A DNA stretch of 64,000 nucleotides from contig NZ_JAQZBC010000003.1 of NCBI RefSeq assembly GCF_029239295.1, forward strand, positions 62,001 through 126,000, written 5' to 3'. Within the stretch, counting starts at the first letter, position 1. The number at the start of each line of letters is the position of its first letter. Below, piece by piece: positions 42,080 through 52,988 of the stretch. This DNA is from Sphingomonas sp. Its GTDB lineage: Bacteria; Pseudomonadota; Alphaproteobacteria; Sphingomonadales; Sphingomonadaceae. Position numbers and translations under genes: made by a program. The notes below the pieces were generated by a model. That model saw only the letters and a program-made list of their open reading frames with translations. It searched no databases and was not told the DNA's origin.

Positions 42080-42754
42080 ATGCACGCCGACGACCGTCTC
42101 GCCGCGATCAATGACCGCATCGCGCACGCCGCCAAGCTCGCTCGCCGCAAGGCTAGTGAGGTAACGCTGATAGCCGTTTCCAAGACCCATGGCGCCGATG
42201 CGATCGAGCAGCTGCTCCGCGCCGGGCAGCGCCATTTCGGCGAAAATCGGGTGCAAGAAGCCGCCGCCAAATGGCCCGCGCTGCGCGAGCAATTTCCCGA
42301 CGTGACACTTCACCTGATCGGGCAGCTGCAATCGAACAAGGCTGCCGAAGCCGTTGCACTCGCGGACGTGATCCATGCCGTCGATCGTTCGTCGCTGGTG
42401 ACGGCACTCGCGCGCGCGATGGATGGCCAGGACCGCCGCCTGCCCTGTTTCGTTCAGGTCAATATCGGCGAGGAGCCGCAGAAGGGCGGATGCGCCATTG
42501 CCGACCTGCCGGCGCTGCTTGCCGAGGCGCGGGGTGCGGACCTGCCGGTGACGGGGCTGATGTGCATTCCCCCCGCGAGCGTCGATGCTGCTCCCTATTT
42601 CGCGCTGCTGGCGAAGATGGCGCGGGAGGAAGGACTGCCCGGGCTCAGCATGGGCATGTCCGACGATTTCGAAACGGCGGCGATGATCGGCTCGACCCAT
42701 GTACGTGTTGGCTCCGCCTTGTTCGGAGCACGCGCACAGCCGGAGGTGCAGTGA
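42080..42754 (+). CDS. YggS family pyridoxal phosphate homeostasis protein
   Basis: VTLIAVSKTHGADAIEQLLRAGQRHFGENRVQEAAAKW; HLIGQLQSNKAAEAV; GLSMGMSDDFETAAMIGSTHVRVG. Confidence 0.96.
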   Translation: MHADDRLAAINDRIAHAAKLARRKASEVTLIAVSKTHGADAIEQLLRAGQRHFGENRVQEAAAKWPALREQFPDVTLHLIGQLQSNKAAEAVALADVIHAVDRSSLVTALARAMDGQDRRLPCFVQVNIGEEPQKGGCAIADLPALLAEARGADLPVTGLMCIPPASVDAAPYFALLAKMAREEGLPGLSMGMSDDFETAAMIGSTHVRVGSALFGARAQPEVQ

Positions 42755-43431
42755 TGAAGTTTGATGCCCTGCTGTTCGATTTCGACGGCGTGCTGATCGA
42801 GAGCGAGTATCTCGGCAACAAGCATATCGCTGACTTCCTGACCAAGCACGGCCATCCGATCACGCCGGAGGAATCGATGACTCGGTTCATGGGCCTGGCT
42901 GGTCGGGACTTCCTGAACCGCGTCGAAGAGTTCGTCGGGGGTCCCCTGCCCGACACATGGGACGAGGCGCGGATGGCCGAGAATGAACGCGTCCTGCTGG
43001 AAGGTGTTCAGGAAGTGACGGGGGCGATCGCCTTCGTCCGTTCGCTGCCGGTCGACCTGCCGAAGGCAGTGGTATCGTCGAGCTCTACGCGCTGGATCAG
43101 CACACACCTGCGCCACCTGGGACTGGAGGATGCGTTCGGCGATCATCTGTATTCCGGCAGCGAACATGTCGCGCGCGGTAAGCCGGCGCCGGACCTGTAC
43201 CTTTATGGCGCGGCACAACTGGTCGTGCCGATCGAGCGCTGTGCAATCCTGGAGGATTCCCCGGTGGGAGCGACCGGCGCCGTGGCAAGCGGCGCGCATG
43301 TCATCGGGCTGTGCGCCGGAAGCCATTGTGCGCTCGGCCACGACGAACGACTGCGCAAGATCGGCGTTGATGCGATCGCGCACGACTTTGACGAGGTGCG
43401 ACGCATATTGGGGCTGTCCCCCGCCGAGTAA
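42754..43431 (+). CDS. HAD family phosphatase
   Basis: DALLFDFDGVLIESE; AILEDSPVGATGAVASGAHVIGL. Confidence 0.95.
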   Translation: MKFDALLFDFDGVLIESEYLGNKHIADFLTKHGHPITPEESMTRFMGLAGRDFLNRVEEFVGGPLPDTWDEARMAENERVLLEGVQEVTGAIAFVRSLPVDLPKAVVSSSSTRWISTHLRHLGLEDAFGDHLYSGSEHVARGKPAPDLYLYGAAQLVVPIERCAILEDSPVGATGAVASGAHVIGLCAGSHCALGHDERLRKIGVDAIAHDFDEVRRILGLSPAE

Positions 43432-43470
43432 CGGGGTGATGCGGCACCACCCGGGAGCAGCAAAACCGGA

Positions 43471-44520
43471 TTAGAGTTGGTGGCCCGTGCGGTCGCGCTT
43501 GGTGGCGAGATACTGCTCGTTATGCGGGTTGGTCGGCAGGAAATGCGGCACCCGCTCGGCCACGGTGATACCGTGCGCTTCCAGCCCCTGGACCTTGCCC
43601 GGATTGTTGGTGAGCAAGCGGATCTCGCGCTGTCCAAGCAGGTGAAGCATCCGCGCCGCAACGCCGAAATCACGCGCATCGATCGCAAAACCGAGCCGGG
43701 TATTGGCATCCACGGTGTCGAACCCCTGATCCTGCAGCGCATAGGCGCGCAGCTTGTTGACCAGGCCGATTCCCCGCCCCTCCTGCCGCAGGTAAAGGAG
43801 AATGCCCCAGCCAGCCGCCGCAATCGCCTTCAGCGCGGCATCCAGCTGCGGACCGCAATCACACTTCAGACTGCCCAGCGCATCGCCGGTCAGGCATTCG
43901 CTGTGCAGCCGCACCAAAGGCGGTTCGCCATTGGGAGAACCGATCAGCAGCGCGACATGCTCGCCCGGCCCCTCCGGCGTGCGGAAGGCGACAATCTCCG
44001 CATCCTCCGCATGGGCGACCGGCAGGCGCGCCCGGGCGGCGATGCTGAGGCGGATGGCGTCCTCATGCGCATCGATGTCAGCGGCCGTCAGCACGACCTC
44101 TGCGGGGCCGTCAGGACGCACGAAAAAGGCCGGGAGCATCCCGGCCACCCTCGCCAGCCGGAGCGCCGCGCGCGCGTCCTCCGGGGCGATTACCTCGATC
44201 GCGCGGAACGGTCCTTTGAGCGGCGTCGCGAGATCAAGCTGCGGGTCAGCGAGCGCGGTTCCGCCGGCGAAGTCGATCCACGGTGCGCGATCGACCAGCA
44301 CGGGAGCGTCCGGAACCGCAGCCTCCAGCTGATTGGCGAGCTTCAACGTCTCCGCCCGCCCGGCCGACAGCAGCACCGGTGCCTCGCTGGCGGGATCGAA
44401 CACCTCCAGCCGCAGCGGATCCGCGGTTTCGATCGGCAGGAGCGTCAGCGCACCGATGCGGATCGGCCATCCGCGCCGAAGGGCATCGATCGCCCGCGCC
44501 GCCTGACGTGCGTCGGTCAA
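43471..44520 (-). CDS. ribA: GTP cyclohydrolase II
   Basis: RLHSECLTGDALGSLKCDCGPQLDAALKAI; YLRQEGRGIGLVNKLRAYALQDQGFDTVDAN. Confidence 0.97.
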   Translation of the reverse strand: MTDARQAARAIDALRRGWPIRIGALTLLPIETADPLRLEVFDPASEAPVLLSAGRAETLKLANQLEAAVPDAPVLVDRAPWIDFAGGTALADPQLDLATPLKGPFRAIEVIAPEDARAALRLARVAGMLPAFFVRPDGPAEVVLTAADIDAHEDAIRLSIAARARLPVAHAEDAEIVAFRTPEGPGEHVALLIGSPNGEPPLVRLHSECLTGDALGSLKCDCGPQLDAALKAIAAAGWGILLYLRQEGRGIGLVNKLRAYALQDQGFDTVDANTRLGFAIDARDFGVAARMLHLLGQREIRLLTNNPGKVQGLEAHGITVAERVPHFLPTNPHNEQYLATKRDRTGHQL

Positions 44521-45299
44521 AAGTCGAACTCCGTCATGATCGGGACGTGATCGGACGGTTTGAGCCAGCTGCGGCAGGCCTCAAACACCTGATGCGACCG
44601 CGCAGCCTGCGCCACATCGCTGGTTGCCCACATATGATCGAGCCGGCGACCACGATCATTCTTCGTCCAATCCGCCGAACGATAGCTCCACCAGGTGTGC
44701 AGGCGCGCTGGCGCGGGGTGGAAATGGCGGCCGAGATCGACCCAGCTATTGGACTGGCGTAGCCGATCGAGCGCCTCGACCTCGACCGGCGTGTGGCTGA
44801 CGACCTTCAGCAGCGCCTTGTGGTTCCAGACGTCGGAGGGCAGCGGTGCGATGTTGAAATCGCCGGTCAGGATCGTCGGGCAATCGAGCGACGCAGACCA
44901 TTCGGTCATCCGCTGCACGAAATCGAGCTTCTGCCCGAACTTCGGGTTCACCTCACGATCGGGGACGTCACCGCCCGCCGGAACATAGACATTCTCCAGC
45001 CGGACGCCGTTGGGCAGCCGGACGCCGATATGGCGTGCTTCGCGATTGGCCTGCCAGTCGAAGCGATCATCCTCGCTGAGCGGCACCCGGCTGATGATCG
45101 CGACGCCATGATGCATGCGCTGGCCGTGGATCAGGACGTGATCATAGCCGAGCGAACGGAAACCGGCGGCGGGGAAATCCGCGTCGATGACCTTGGTTTC
45201 CTGCAGACACAGGATGTCCGGCGACGCCTCCCGAAGGAACTGCTCGACGATGTCGAGGCGAAAGCGAACCGAATTGATGTTCCAGCTGACGATCTTCAC
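44517..45299 (-). CDS. xth: Exodeoxyribonuclease III
   Basis: MKIVSWNINSVRFRLDIVEQFLREASPDILCLQETKV; RLDHMWATSD; SDHVPIM. Confidence 0.96.
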   Translation of the reverse strand: MKIVSWNINSVRFRLDIVEQFLREASPDILCLQETKVIDADFPAAGFRSLGYDHVLIHGQRMHHGVAIISRVPLSEDDRFDWQANREARHIGVRLPNGVRLENVYVPAGGDVPDREVNPKFGQKLDFVQRMTEWSASLDCPTILTGDFNIAPLPSDVWNHKALLKVVSHTPVEVEALDRLRQSNSWVDLGRHFHPAPARLHTWWSYRSADWTKNDRGRRLDHMWATSDVAQAARSHQVFEACRSWLKPSDHVPIMTEFDF

Positions 45300-45392
45300 G
45301 TCAGCGGCTGTAGCGGGAGGCCGCGCGGCTCACAACCGACCGGCGGAACAGCGCGACGCGTCTTTCCCCCCGACCACGTCAGCAAAAGGAAA

Positions 45393-45433
45393 GGCCCTCG
45401 CTCCGGGGGCATGGAGCGAGGGCCGACCTGGCG
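45393..45433 (-). terminator. Terminator-like hairpin downstream of lolA
   Basis: GGCCCTCGCTCC-N8-GGAGCGAGGGCC perfect 12-bp stem; pyrimidine-rich TTTCCTTTT follows on the minus strand (left of the stem). Confidence 0.7.
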
Positions 45434-45563
45434 TTCGTCACGCAGGGGGAAGTGGAGCATTGTCCGGGCAACAGGGGGAAAATCCCGGATCGCCCCACAT
45501 CCGCATTACAGGTTCTAGGATCAGGTACCTGTCGCCTGGATGAACGAATTCGACGAAATTCAT

Positions 45564-46172
45564 TCAGTTTCGCGTGCTGCTTCTCCGTGGATCGTTCCAG
45601 CGGAACGTTCCGTCGCTGACGGGCACGTTGAAGCGCTGATTGGCCAGGCGGATCGTCGTGCGATTGCCCTGACTGTCGAGCGTGACCCAGCCCTGCAGCA
45701 TCAGCCCGCCCGGCGCCGATGTATCGCGAGCGAACACCATGTTGATGCGGCCATATTCGGGATGTTTGGGATCATAGCCCTCGACCGACAGCACGCGCGG
45801 ATCGGCACCGGGAATCACCTTCGCAAAGCGGCTGATGTCGCGATCCGGGTTGATCAGCACACCCAGCGGCGAGTTGGTGATCGGCCAGCGCTGCACCTGT
45901 CGCACCGAATAGTCGATGAAGGTCAGCGCCTTGCCATCGCCGACCACCAGGATCGGGACGCTCTTCTCATATTGAAAGCGGATCTTGCCCGGCTTCTTGA
46001 GCGACAGCGTGCCAGTCACCGTCTTACCCGCCCGGTCAGTCTGCGTGAAATCCGCGGTCATCGTGTTGACCGCGCGCAGATGGTTCTGGACGAGCGCCAA
46101 GTCGCCCGATTGTGCCGCGGCGGGGGCAGCGATGATCACCGCAGCAGCAAGGGGCAGTGTAAATTTCACCAT
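45564..46172 (-). CDS. lolA: Outer-membrane lipoprotein carrier protein LolA family
   Basis: HLRAVNTMTADFTQTDRAGKTVTGTLSLKKPGKIRFQYE. Confidence 0.93.
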   Translation of the reverse strand: MVKFTLPLAAAVIIAAPAAAQSGDLALVQNHLRAVNTMTADFTQTDRAGKTVTGTLSLKKPGKIRFQYEKSVPILVVGDGKALTFIDYSVRQVQRWPITNSPLGVLINPDRDISRFAKVIPGADPRVLSVEGYDPKHPEYGRINMVFARDTSAPGGLMLQGWVTLDSQGNRTTIRLANQRFNVPVSDGTFRWNDPRRSSTRN

Positions 46173-46291
46173 GACTCTCCCGTTGGTCACTGCCCGGCAT
46201 ATCGGACGGAGGGGTTGAACGCGTGGTGAACCCCCTCCGGTTCCCGCCTGGCGACACCCCGTGACAGGGAGCGCCCAAGCGTTCCGCCACG

Positions 46292-47023
46292 TCAGAACAG
46301 CGTAATGATGCCGACCGTCTCGCCGGTACCTACCCAGCCCTCGTAGATCATCTTGAACGCGACGAAGACGATCACTGCGAGGCCGATATAGGCGATCCAG
46401 CTGTAGCGGCCGATGATCCGCGCGATGAAGTTCGCCGCCAAGCCCATCAGCGCGACGGACAGGATCAGGCCGACGACGAGAATGCCAGGATGCTCGCGCG
46501 CGGCGCCAGCGACGGCGAGCACGTTGTCGAGGCTCATCGACACGTCGGCGATGGCGACGGCCCAGGCGGCCGATGCGAACGAGCGGGCGGGGGTGAGACC
46601 CGAACGCTCGTCACCCTCGATCTCCTCCGACCCGGTATTGCTGTGCGTATCGGCACGCAATTCGCGCCAGAACTTCCAACTGACCCACAGCAGCAGCAGG
46701 CCACCGGCAAAAATCAGCCCCACGACTCCCATCAGCCAGGTCACCACCAGCGCGAAGGCGATGCGCAGCACCAGCGCGGCGATGATGCCGATCAGGATCA
46801 CCTTCTTGCGCTGCTCGGCCGGCAGGCCGGCCGCGAGCGCGCCCACGACAACCGCATTGTCGCCGGCGAGCACCAGGTCGATCATCAGCACCTGGCCGAA
46901 GGCGGCCAGCGCCGCGGGCTCGGTGATGTTCGAGAAATCGGCGAGGATGTGCTGCCAGATGTCACCCAGCGAGCCAGGGCCCTGGATAGCAGCGGCAGCT
47001 TGAGCAAGGAGGGTGAGGATCAA
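46292..47023 (-). CDS. TerC family membrane protein
   Basis: LMIDLVLAGDNAVVVGALAAGLP; AIADVSMSLDNVLAVAGAA. Confidence 0.94.
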   Translation of the reverse strand: MILTLLAQAAAAIQGPGSLGDIWQHILADFSNITEPAALAAFGQVLMIDLVLAGDNAVVVGALAAGLPAEQRKKVILIGIIAALVLRIAFALVVTWLMGVVGLIFAGGLLLLWVSWKFWRELRADTHSNTGSEEIEGDERSGLTPARSFASAAWAVAIADVSMSLDNVLAVAGAAREHPGILVVGLILSVALMGLAANFIARIIGRYSWIAYIGLAVIVFVAFKMIYEGWVGTGETVGIITLF

Positions 47024-47333
47024 CGCTTGGGCTCCGGCATGGCTGGGGTGGAACGGTTTCGGGCGGTCCCGGTTTCCCCGCCGTTATCGCAGAGCAGGGG
47101 CGACCGCCAGCGTTCGCCGATTATCGGTCCGCCTTGGGATGCGCTGGCAGGGCCGCGTGGGGGCTCCCTCCGCCGGCGGAAGCGGCGTTGGGTGGGTCTA
47201 CGGGTAGCAGACCGGATACGGCTGTGGCCGAACGCGCTGGTCTACTCGCCTTGGAGCGCCGGGCCACAACTAGGGCGCGCGATGACGCCCTTCTCTGGGT
47301 GGCACGGCGCGCCTGCGACCTTGCAACGATGCG

Positions 47334-47355
47334 CCGGGGGGACGGCACCCCCCGG
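47334..47355 (-). terminator. Hairpin just downstream of rho
   Basis: CCGGGGGG-N6-CCCCCCGG; no clear T-tract. Confidence 0.4.
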
Positions 47356-47362
47356 CAGCGAG

Positions 47363-48619
<1,257 letters not shown>

Positions 48620-48858
48620 GTTTGAGTCCGATGTGAATCGGTTGGGGAGAAAGCCCGGTCGGCGGAAAAGACGTTCGCGCGGCAACGAGACTGCAAGGAG
48701 GCAGCGGGCCGAGAGGCCACACCGTATGCCGCGACGTAGGAGCGCCTCAGGCCTTAGTCAAGCACGTCCTGCGGCCTGAATTGCACGGGCGCCAGCCTGG
48801 AGGCGGCCTGTTTCCGGAGAAGTTCGGCCGCATCTGGAAGCGGTACGGCCAGCAGCGC

Positions 48859-49317
48859 CTAGAACGGCTTCACCACCGCCAGAATCACGATGATGATGAC
48901 CGCGAGCGCCGGGACTTCGTTCATCATCCGCAGGCGCCGGCCGGTCCATGGCGCCTTTCCGACAGCCAGCTTTTTCGAATAGCCGACCATCCAGGCCTGA
49001 TAGCCGGTCAGCAGGTAGACGACGAACAGCTTGGCATGGAGCCAGGCGAGCCCCTGGATCGTCACCAGGAGCCCGATGTTGATGGCGAGTGCGAAACCGA
49101 TGACCCAGACGGCGATCATCGCAGGGGTCAGGATGATGCGGCGCAGGCGGCGTTCGCGAAGCGCCCAGCGGCCCTCCTCCACCGGATCGCCCAGCCCGTC
49201 CTGGTGATGGACCAGATAGCGCGGGAAGATGAACAACCCCGCCATCCAGAAGATGACGAAGATGACATGGGCCGCCTTCACCCAAAGGTAGTAGGCGCCC
49301 AGAAATCCTGCACCCAT
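48859..49317 (-). CDS. hemJ: Protoporphyrinogen IX oxidase HemJ / CopD family
   Basis: YYLWVKAAHVIFVIFWMAGLFIFPRYLVHH; RRLRMMNEVPALAVIIIVILAVVKPF. Confidence 0.93.
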   Translation of the reverse strand: MGAGFLGAYYLWVKAAHVIFVIFWMAGLFIFPRYLVHHQDGLGDPVEEGRWALRERRLRRIILTPAMIAVWVIGFALAINIGLLVTIQGLAWLHAKLFVVYLLTGYQAWMVGYSKKLAVGKAPWTGRRLRMMNEVPALAVIIIVILAVVKPF

Positions 49318-50363
49318 CAGCCGTGTGCTCCCGACCCACGTACCCTGGCAATCACCTGCTCGACGTGCGCGATCGGCGTGTGCTGATCGATGCCGTGGCC
49401 GAGATTGAAGATATGCGGTCGCTGCGGGAAGGCCGCAAGGATGCGATCAACCGCCTCGTCGAGCATCGTGCCGCCGGCGATGAGCGCGAGCGGATCGAGA
49501 TTGCCCTGGACGGGCAGCGATTCCGGGAGGTTGGCGTCGGCCCAGAGCGGATCGACGGTTTCGTCGAGCCCGAGCGCGTCGACCCCGGTTTCGCGGGCAT
49601 AGGCCGGCAATTTGCCCCCTGCCCCCTTCGGAAAGCCGATGATCGGTGTGTCTGGGTGGCGTGCCTTCAGCGCGGACACGATCGCGGCGTTGGGCGCGAT
49701 GACCCAGCGTTCGAACTGCATTGGCGAGAGCGTTCCCGACCAGCTGTCGAACAGCTGCACCGCCTCCACCCCGGCGTCGATCTGCGCCGACAGATAATTG
49801 ACCGTGCTGGCGACGATCGCATCGATGATCGCGCCGAATGCGACAGGATCGCGATACGCCATGCCGCGCGTTTCGGCCTGATCACGACTGCCCTGCCCGG
49901 CGACCATGTAGGTGGCGACGGTCCAGGGCGAACCGGCAAATCCGAGGAAGGTCGTTTCGGCCGGAAGCGCAGCGGCGACGCGGCGCACGGTGGCGTACAC
50001 CGGATCGAGCCGCTCAGGCACCGGCCGAAGCGAAGCGAGCGCGTGATCGACCAGCCGCGGGGTGAGGCGAGGTCCCTCGCCCGGTCCGAAGGTCAGATCC
50101 TGGCCCAGCGCCCAGGGCACCATGAGGATGTCGGAGAACAGGATCGCGCCATCGAAGCCGAAGCGGCGGATCGGTTGCAGCGTGACCTCTGCTGCGGATT
50201 CCGGATCGGTGGCGAGCGCGAGGAATCCGCCCTTCTCGGCCCGGATCGCGCGATATTCGGGCAAATAGCGGCCCGCCTGGCGCATGAGCCACATCGGTGG
50301 CCGCGTGCGGCGCTGCCCTTTCAGGACACCCAACAGCGGTTTGGAATCGGTTTGGGCGTCCAT
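49317..50363 (-). CDS. hemE: Uroporphyrinogen decarboxylase
   Basis: RTRPPMWLMRQAGRYLPEYRAIRA; FGFDGAILFSDILMVPWALG. Confidence 0.98.
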   Translation of the reverse strand: MDAQTDSKPLLGVLKGQRRTRPPMWLMRQAGRYLPEYRAIRAEKGGFLALATDPESAAEVTLQPIRRFGFDGAILFSDILMVPWALGQDLTFGPGEGPRLTPRLVDHALASLRPVPERLDPVYATVRRVAAALPAETTFLGFAGSPWTVATYMVAGQGSRDQAETRGMAYRDPVAFGAIIDAIVASTVNYLSAQIDAGVEAVQLFDSWSGTLSPMQFERWVIAPNAAIVSALKARHPDTPIIGFPKGAGGKLPAYARETGVDALGLDETVDPLWADANLPESLPVQGNLDPLALIAGGTMLDEAVDRILAAFPQRPHIFNLGHGIDQHTPIAHVEQVIARVRGSGAHG

Positions 50364-50375
50364 GCTTCTACTCAA

Positions 50376-50644
50376 AAGTAAGATTCACAGGGTTGTGAGA
50401 TGATGTTGGCGCGTTGGTGCCGGGGCTTATGCGTTCGTCCCCCGATTGCCAACAGGTTGACCCAGGAAGAGTCGCGGACTCCCGGGGATTCGATTCATCT
50501 GTCCCCGTTATCCACAGCCTGTGGGTGAAACCATCCGGCGTGGACGGGATTGTGGATAGATGATCGGTTTTCCACGATCCGTCCGCCCGCTTGGCCGAGG
50601 GCTACGGTTACGCTACCACTTACCCACATGTTATCCACAGATTC
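50376..50644. other. oriC: Predicted chromosomal replication origin (oriC)
   Basis: hemE/ppsR intergenic (hemE-linked origin as in Caulobacter); DnaA boxes TTATCCACA at 50508-50516 and 50631-50639, near-boxes at 50551-50559 (minus), 50620-50628 and 50568-50576. Confidence 0.88.
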
Positions 50645-51484
50645 ATGCCGATGACGGTTAAGCTGCATCTGCACCTGCTGTCGGATTCCACCGGCGAGAC
50701 GCTGGAGAACATCGCAAAGGCTGCGTTGTCGCAATATGACGACGTCGAAACGGTGCGCCATTTCTGGCCGATGGTCCGCACCGAGGCGCATCTCGACCGC
50801 ATCCTGCAGGAAATCGCGCAAAATCCCGGGCTGGTGATCTACACGCTGGTTAATCCGGCGACGCGGCGCGCGCTGGAACAGCGCTGCCAGTCGCTTGGCC
50901 TGCCGATGGTTGCGCCGCTCGATCCCGTCAACGATGCCCTGTCGGCGTTGCTGGGGCAGCAGGCCAAGAACAAGCCGGGGCGCCAGCACGTGCTGGACGC
51001 GGCCTATTTCGCGCGGGTCGACGCGATCCAGTTCACCATCGCGCACGACGATGGCGTGTTGTGGGAGGAATGGGAGGACGCCGAGATCCTGCTGGCGGGC
51101 GTCTCGCGATCATCCAAGACGCCGACGTCGATCTACCTCGCCAATCGCGGGTTCAAGGTCGCCAACATCCCGATCGTGGTGGAAAGCCCGCCGCCCGCCA
51201 CACTGTTCACGCTGAAGAAGCCGCTGATCGTCGGGCTGACCACCAGCCCCGACCGGCTGATCCAGGTGCGGCGCAATCGATTGCTGTCACTGAACCAGGC
51301 GCCCGAGACGCCCTATGTCGATCAGGAAGCGGTGATCCGCGAGCTGAGCTACGCCCGGCGCATGTTTTCCGACCATGGCTGGCCAGTGATCGACGTGACC
51401 CGGCGGTCGATCGAGGAAACCGCGGCCGCGATCATCGCCTTGTTCAACGAGCGCGAAGGCGGCATCGGCAGGATCGAACGCTGA
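50645..51484 (+). CDS. ppsR: Pyruvate, water dikinase regulatory protein (DUF299)
   Basis: LHLHLLSDSTGETLENIAKAALSQY; GVSRSSKTPTSIYLANRGFKVANIPIV. Confidence 0.95.
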   Translation: MPMTVKLHLHLLSDSTGETLENIAKAALSQYDDVETVRHFWPMVRTEAHLDRILQEIAQNPGLVIYTLVNPATRRALEQRCQSLGLPMVAPLDPVNDALSALLGQQAKNKPGRQHVLDAAYFARVDAIQFTIAHDDGVLWEEWEDAEILLAGVSRSSKTPTSIYLANRGFKVANIPIVVESPPPATLFTLKKPLIVGLTTSPDRLIQVRRNRLLSLNQAPETPYVDQEAVIRELSYARRMFSDHGWPVIDVTRRSIEETAAAIIALFNEREGGIGRIER

Positions 51485-51499
51485 AGGAAGACAACCGAC

Positions 51500-52120
51500 G
51501 TGACGCCTGCTGCCCCCGGTTCGAGCACGCTGACGCTTGTGCTTGCCTCGCAATCCGCCTCGCGCATGGCGATGCTGACCGCCGCTGGCGTGCCCTTTCA
51601 GGCGCAGCCGGCGATGGTGGATGAGGATGCGGCCAAGGCGGCGCTGGGCGATATCGCGCCGCGCGACCTCGCCGATGCGTTGGCCGAGATGAAGGCGCTG
51701 AAGGTATCGCAGCGTAACCCGCAGGCGCTGGTGCTGGGGTCCGACAGTCTGGCGGTGCTGGAGGACGGCACGATCCTGTCCAAGCCCGAAAGCCGCGAGG
51801 ATGCGGCGCGCCATCTGGCGATGATGTCGGGCAAGCGCCACGATCTGGTCAGCGCGGCGGTGATCGCCGAAGGTGGCCGGCCGGTGTGGCGGCATGTCGA
51901 TCGCGCGCGGATGATGGTACGTCCATTGTCCGACGCATTCATCGACACGTATCTCGACGCCGAATGGCCGGCGATTGCGGGGTGCGTCGGCTGCTATCGG
52001 ATCGAGGGGCCAGGCGCCCAATTGTTCAGCCGGATCGAGGGGAGCCAGTTCACCGTGCTTGGCATGCCCCTATTACCGGTGCTGTCCTATTTGCGCGAAC
52101 GGAGTGTGTTGCCGGCATGA
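51500..52120 (+). CDS. maf: Maf family nucleoside triphosphate pyrophosphatase
   Basis: LVLASQSASRMAMLTAAGVPF; LVLGSDSLAVLEDG. Confidence 0.95.
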   Translation: MTPAAPGSSTLTLVLASQSASRMAMLTAAGVPFQAQPAMVDEDAAKAALGDIAPRDLADALAEMKALKVSQRNPQALVLGSDSLAVLEDGTILSKPESREDAARHLAMMSGKRHDLVSAAVIAEGGRPVWRHVDRARMMVRPLSDAFIDTYLDAEWPAIAGCVGCYRIEGPGAQLFSRIEGSQFTVLGMPLLPVLSYLRERSVLPA

Positions 52121-52938
52121 CGAGGCCCTATGCCGAGGTGATCGGCGATCCGATCGCGCATTCGAAATCGCCGATCATCCATGGATTCTGGCTGGAGAAG
52201 CTGGGCATCGACGCGGATTATCGTGCGACGCGCGTCGCCAGCGAGGATCTGCCGCGCTTCATCGATGAGCGGCGCAGCGATCCGGCATGGCGCGGCTGCA
52301 ACGTCACCATCCCGCACAAGGTGGCGATGCTCGACCTAGTCGATGATCCGGGCGGGGTGCGCGACAGCATCGGCGCGATGAACACGGTGGTGCGGCAAGG
52401 GCCGGACGCGCTGTTCGGGACCAACACCGATGCGGCGGGATTCTATGCGCCGATCGCCGACGTCGACCTGACCGGCGCGCCCGTCGCGATCGTCGGTGCC
52501 GGCGGCGCGGCGCGTGCGGTGCTGTTTGCGCTGGCGCGGATGAACGTCGGGCCGGTGACCATCCTGAACCGATCACCGTTGAAGGCTGCGGCGCTGCTCA
52601 GCCGCTTCGGGCTGAAGGGCGATGTGCTGCCGCTGACCGGGCGGCTGCCGGCGGCCAAGCTGCTGGTCAATACCAGCGCGCTGGGCATGGAGGGACAGCC
52701 GCCGCTCGACCTCGATCTGCTGCCGTTGCCGGCCGACGCGCTGGTCTATGACATTGTCTATGCGCCGCTGCACACGCCGTTGCTCGACGCGGCCGAGGCG
52801 CGCGGGCTGGAGACGATCGACGGGCTGGAGATGCTGGTCGGGCAGGCGGCGGCGGCGTTCGAGCTGTTTTTTGGCCAGCCCGCGCCGCGCGAGCATGACG
52901 CGGAATTGCGCGAGCGGCTGATCGGTGCGGACGCCTAG
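52117..52938 (+). CDS. aroE: Shikimate dehydrogenase
   Basis: YAEVIGDPIAHSKSPIIHGFWLEKLG; GCNVTIPHKVAML; IVGAGGAARAVLFAL. Confidence 0.98.
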   Translation: MTRPYAEVIGDPIAHSKSPIIHGFWLEKLGIDADYRATRVASEDLPRFIDERRSDPAWRGCNVTIPHKVAMLDLVDDPGGVRDSIGAMNTVVRQGPDALFGTNTDAAGFYAPIADVDLTGAPVAIVGAGGAARAVLFALARMNVGPVTILNRSPLKAAALLSRFGLKGDVLPLTGRLPAAKLLVNTSALGMEGQPPLDLDLLPLPADALVYDIVYAPLHTPLLDAAEARGLETIDGLEMLVGQAAAAFELFFGQPAPREHDAELRERLIGADA

Positions 52939-52988
52939 CCAATCAATGAAGCGCCGCCGAGCGAGCGGCCGGGGACAGGAGACCAGCA

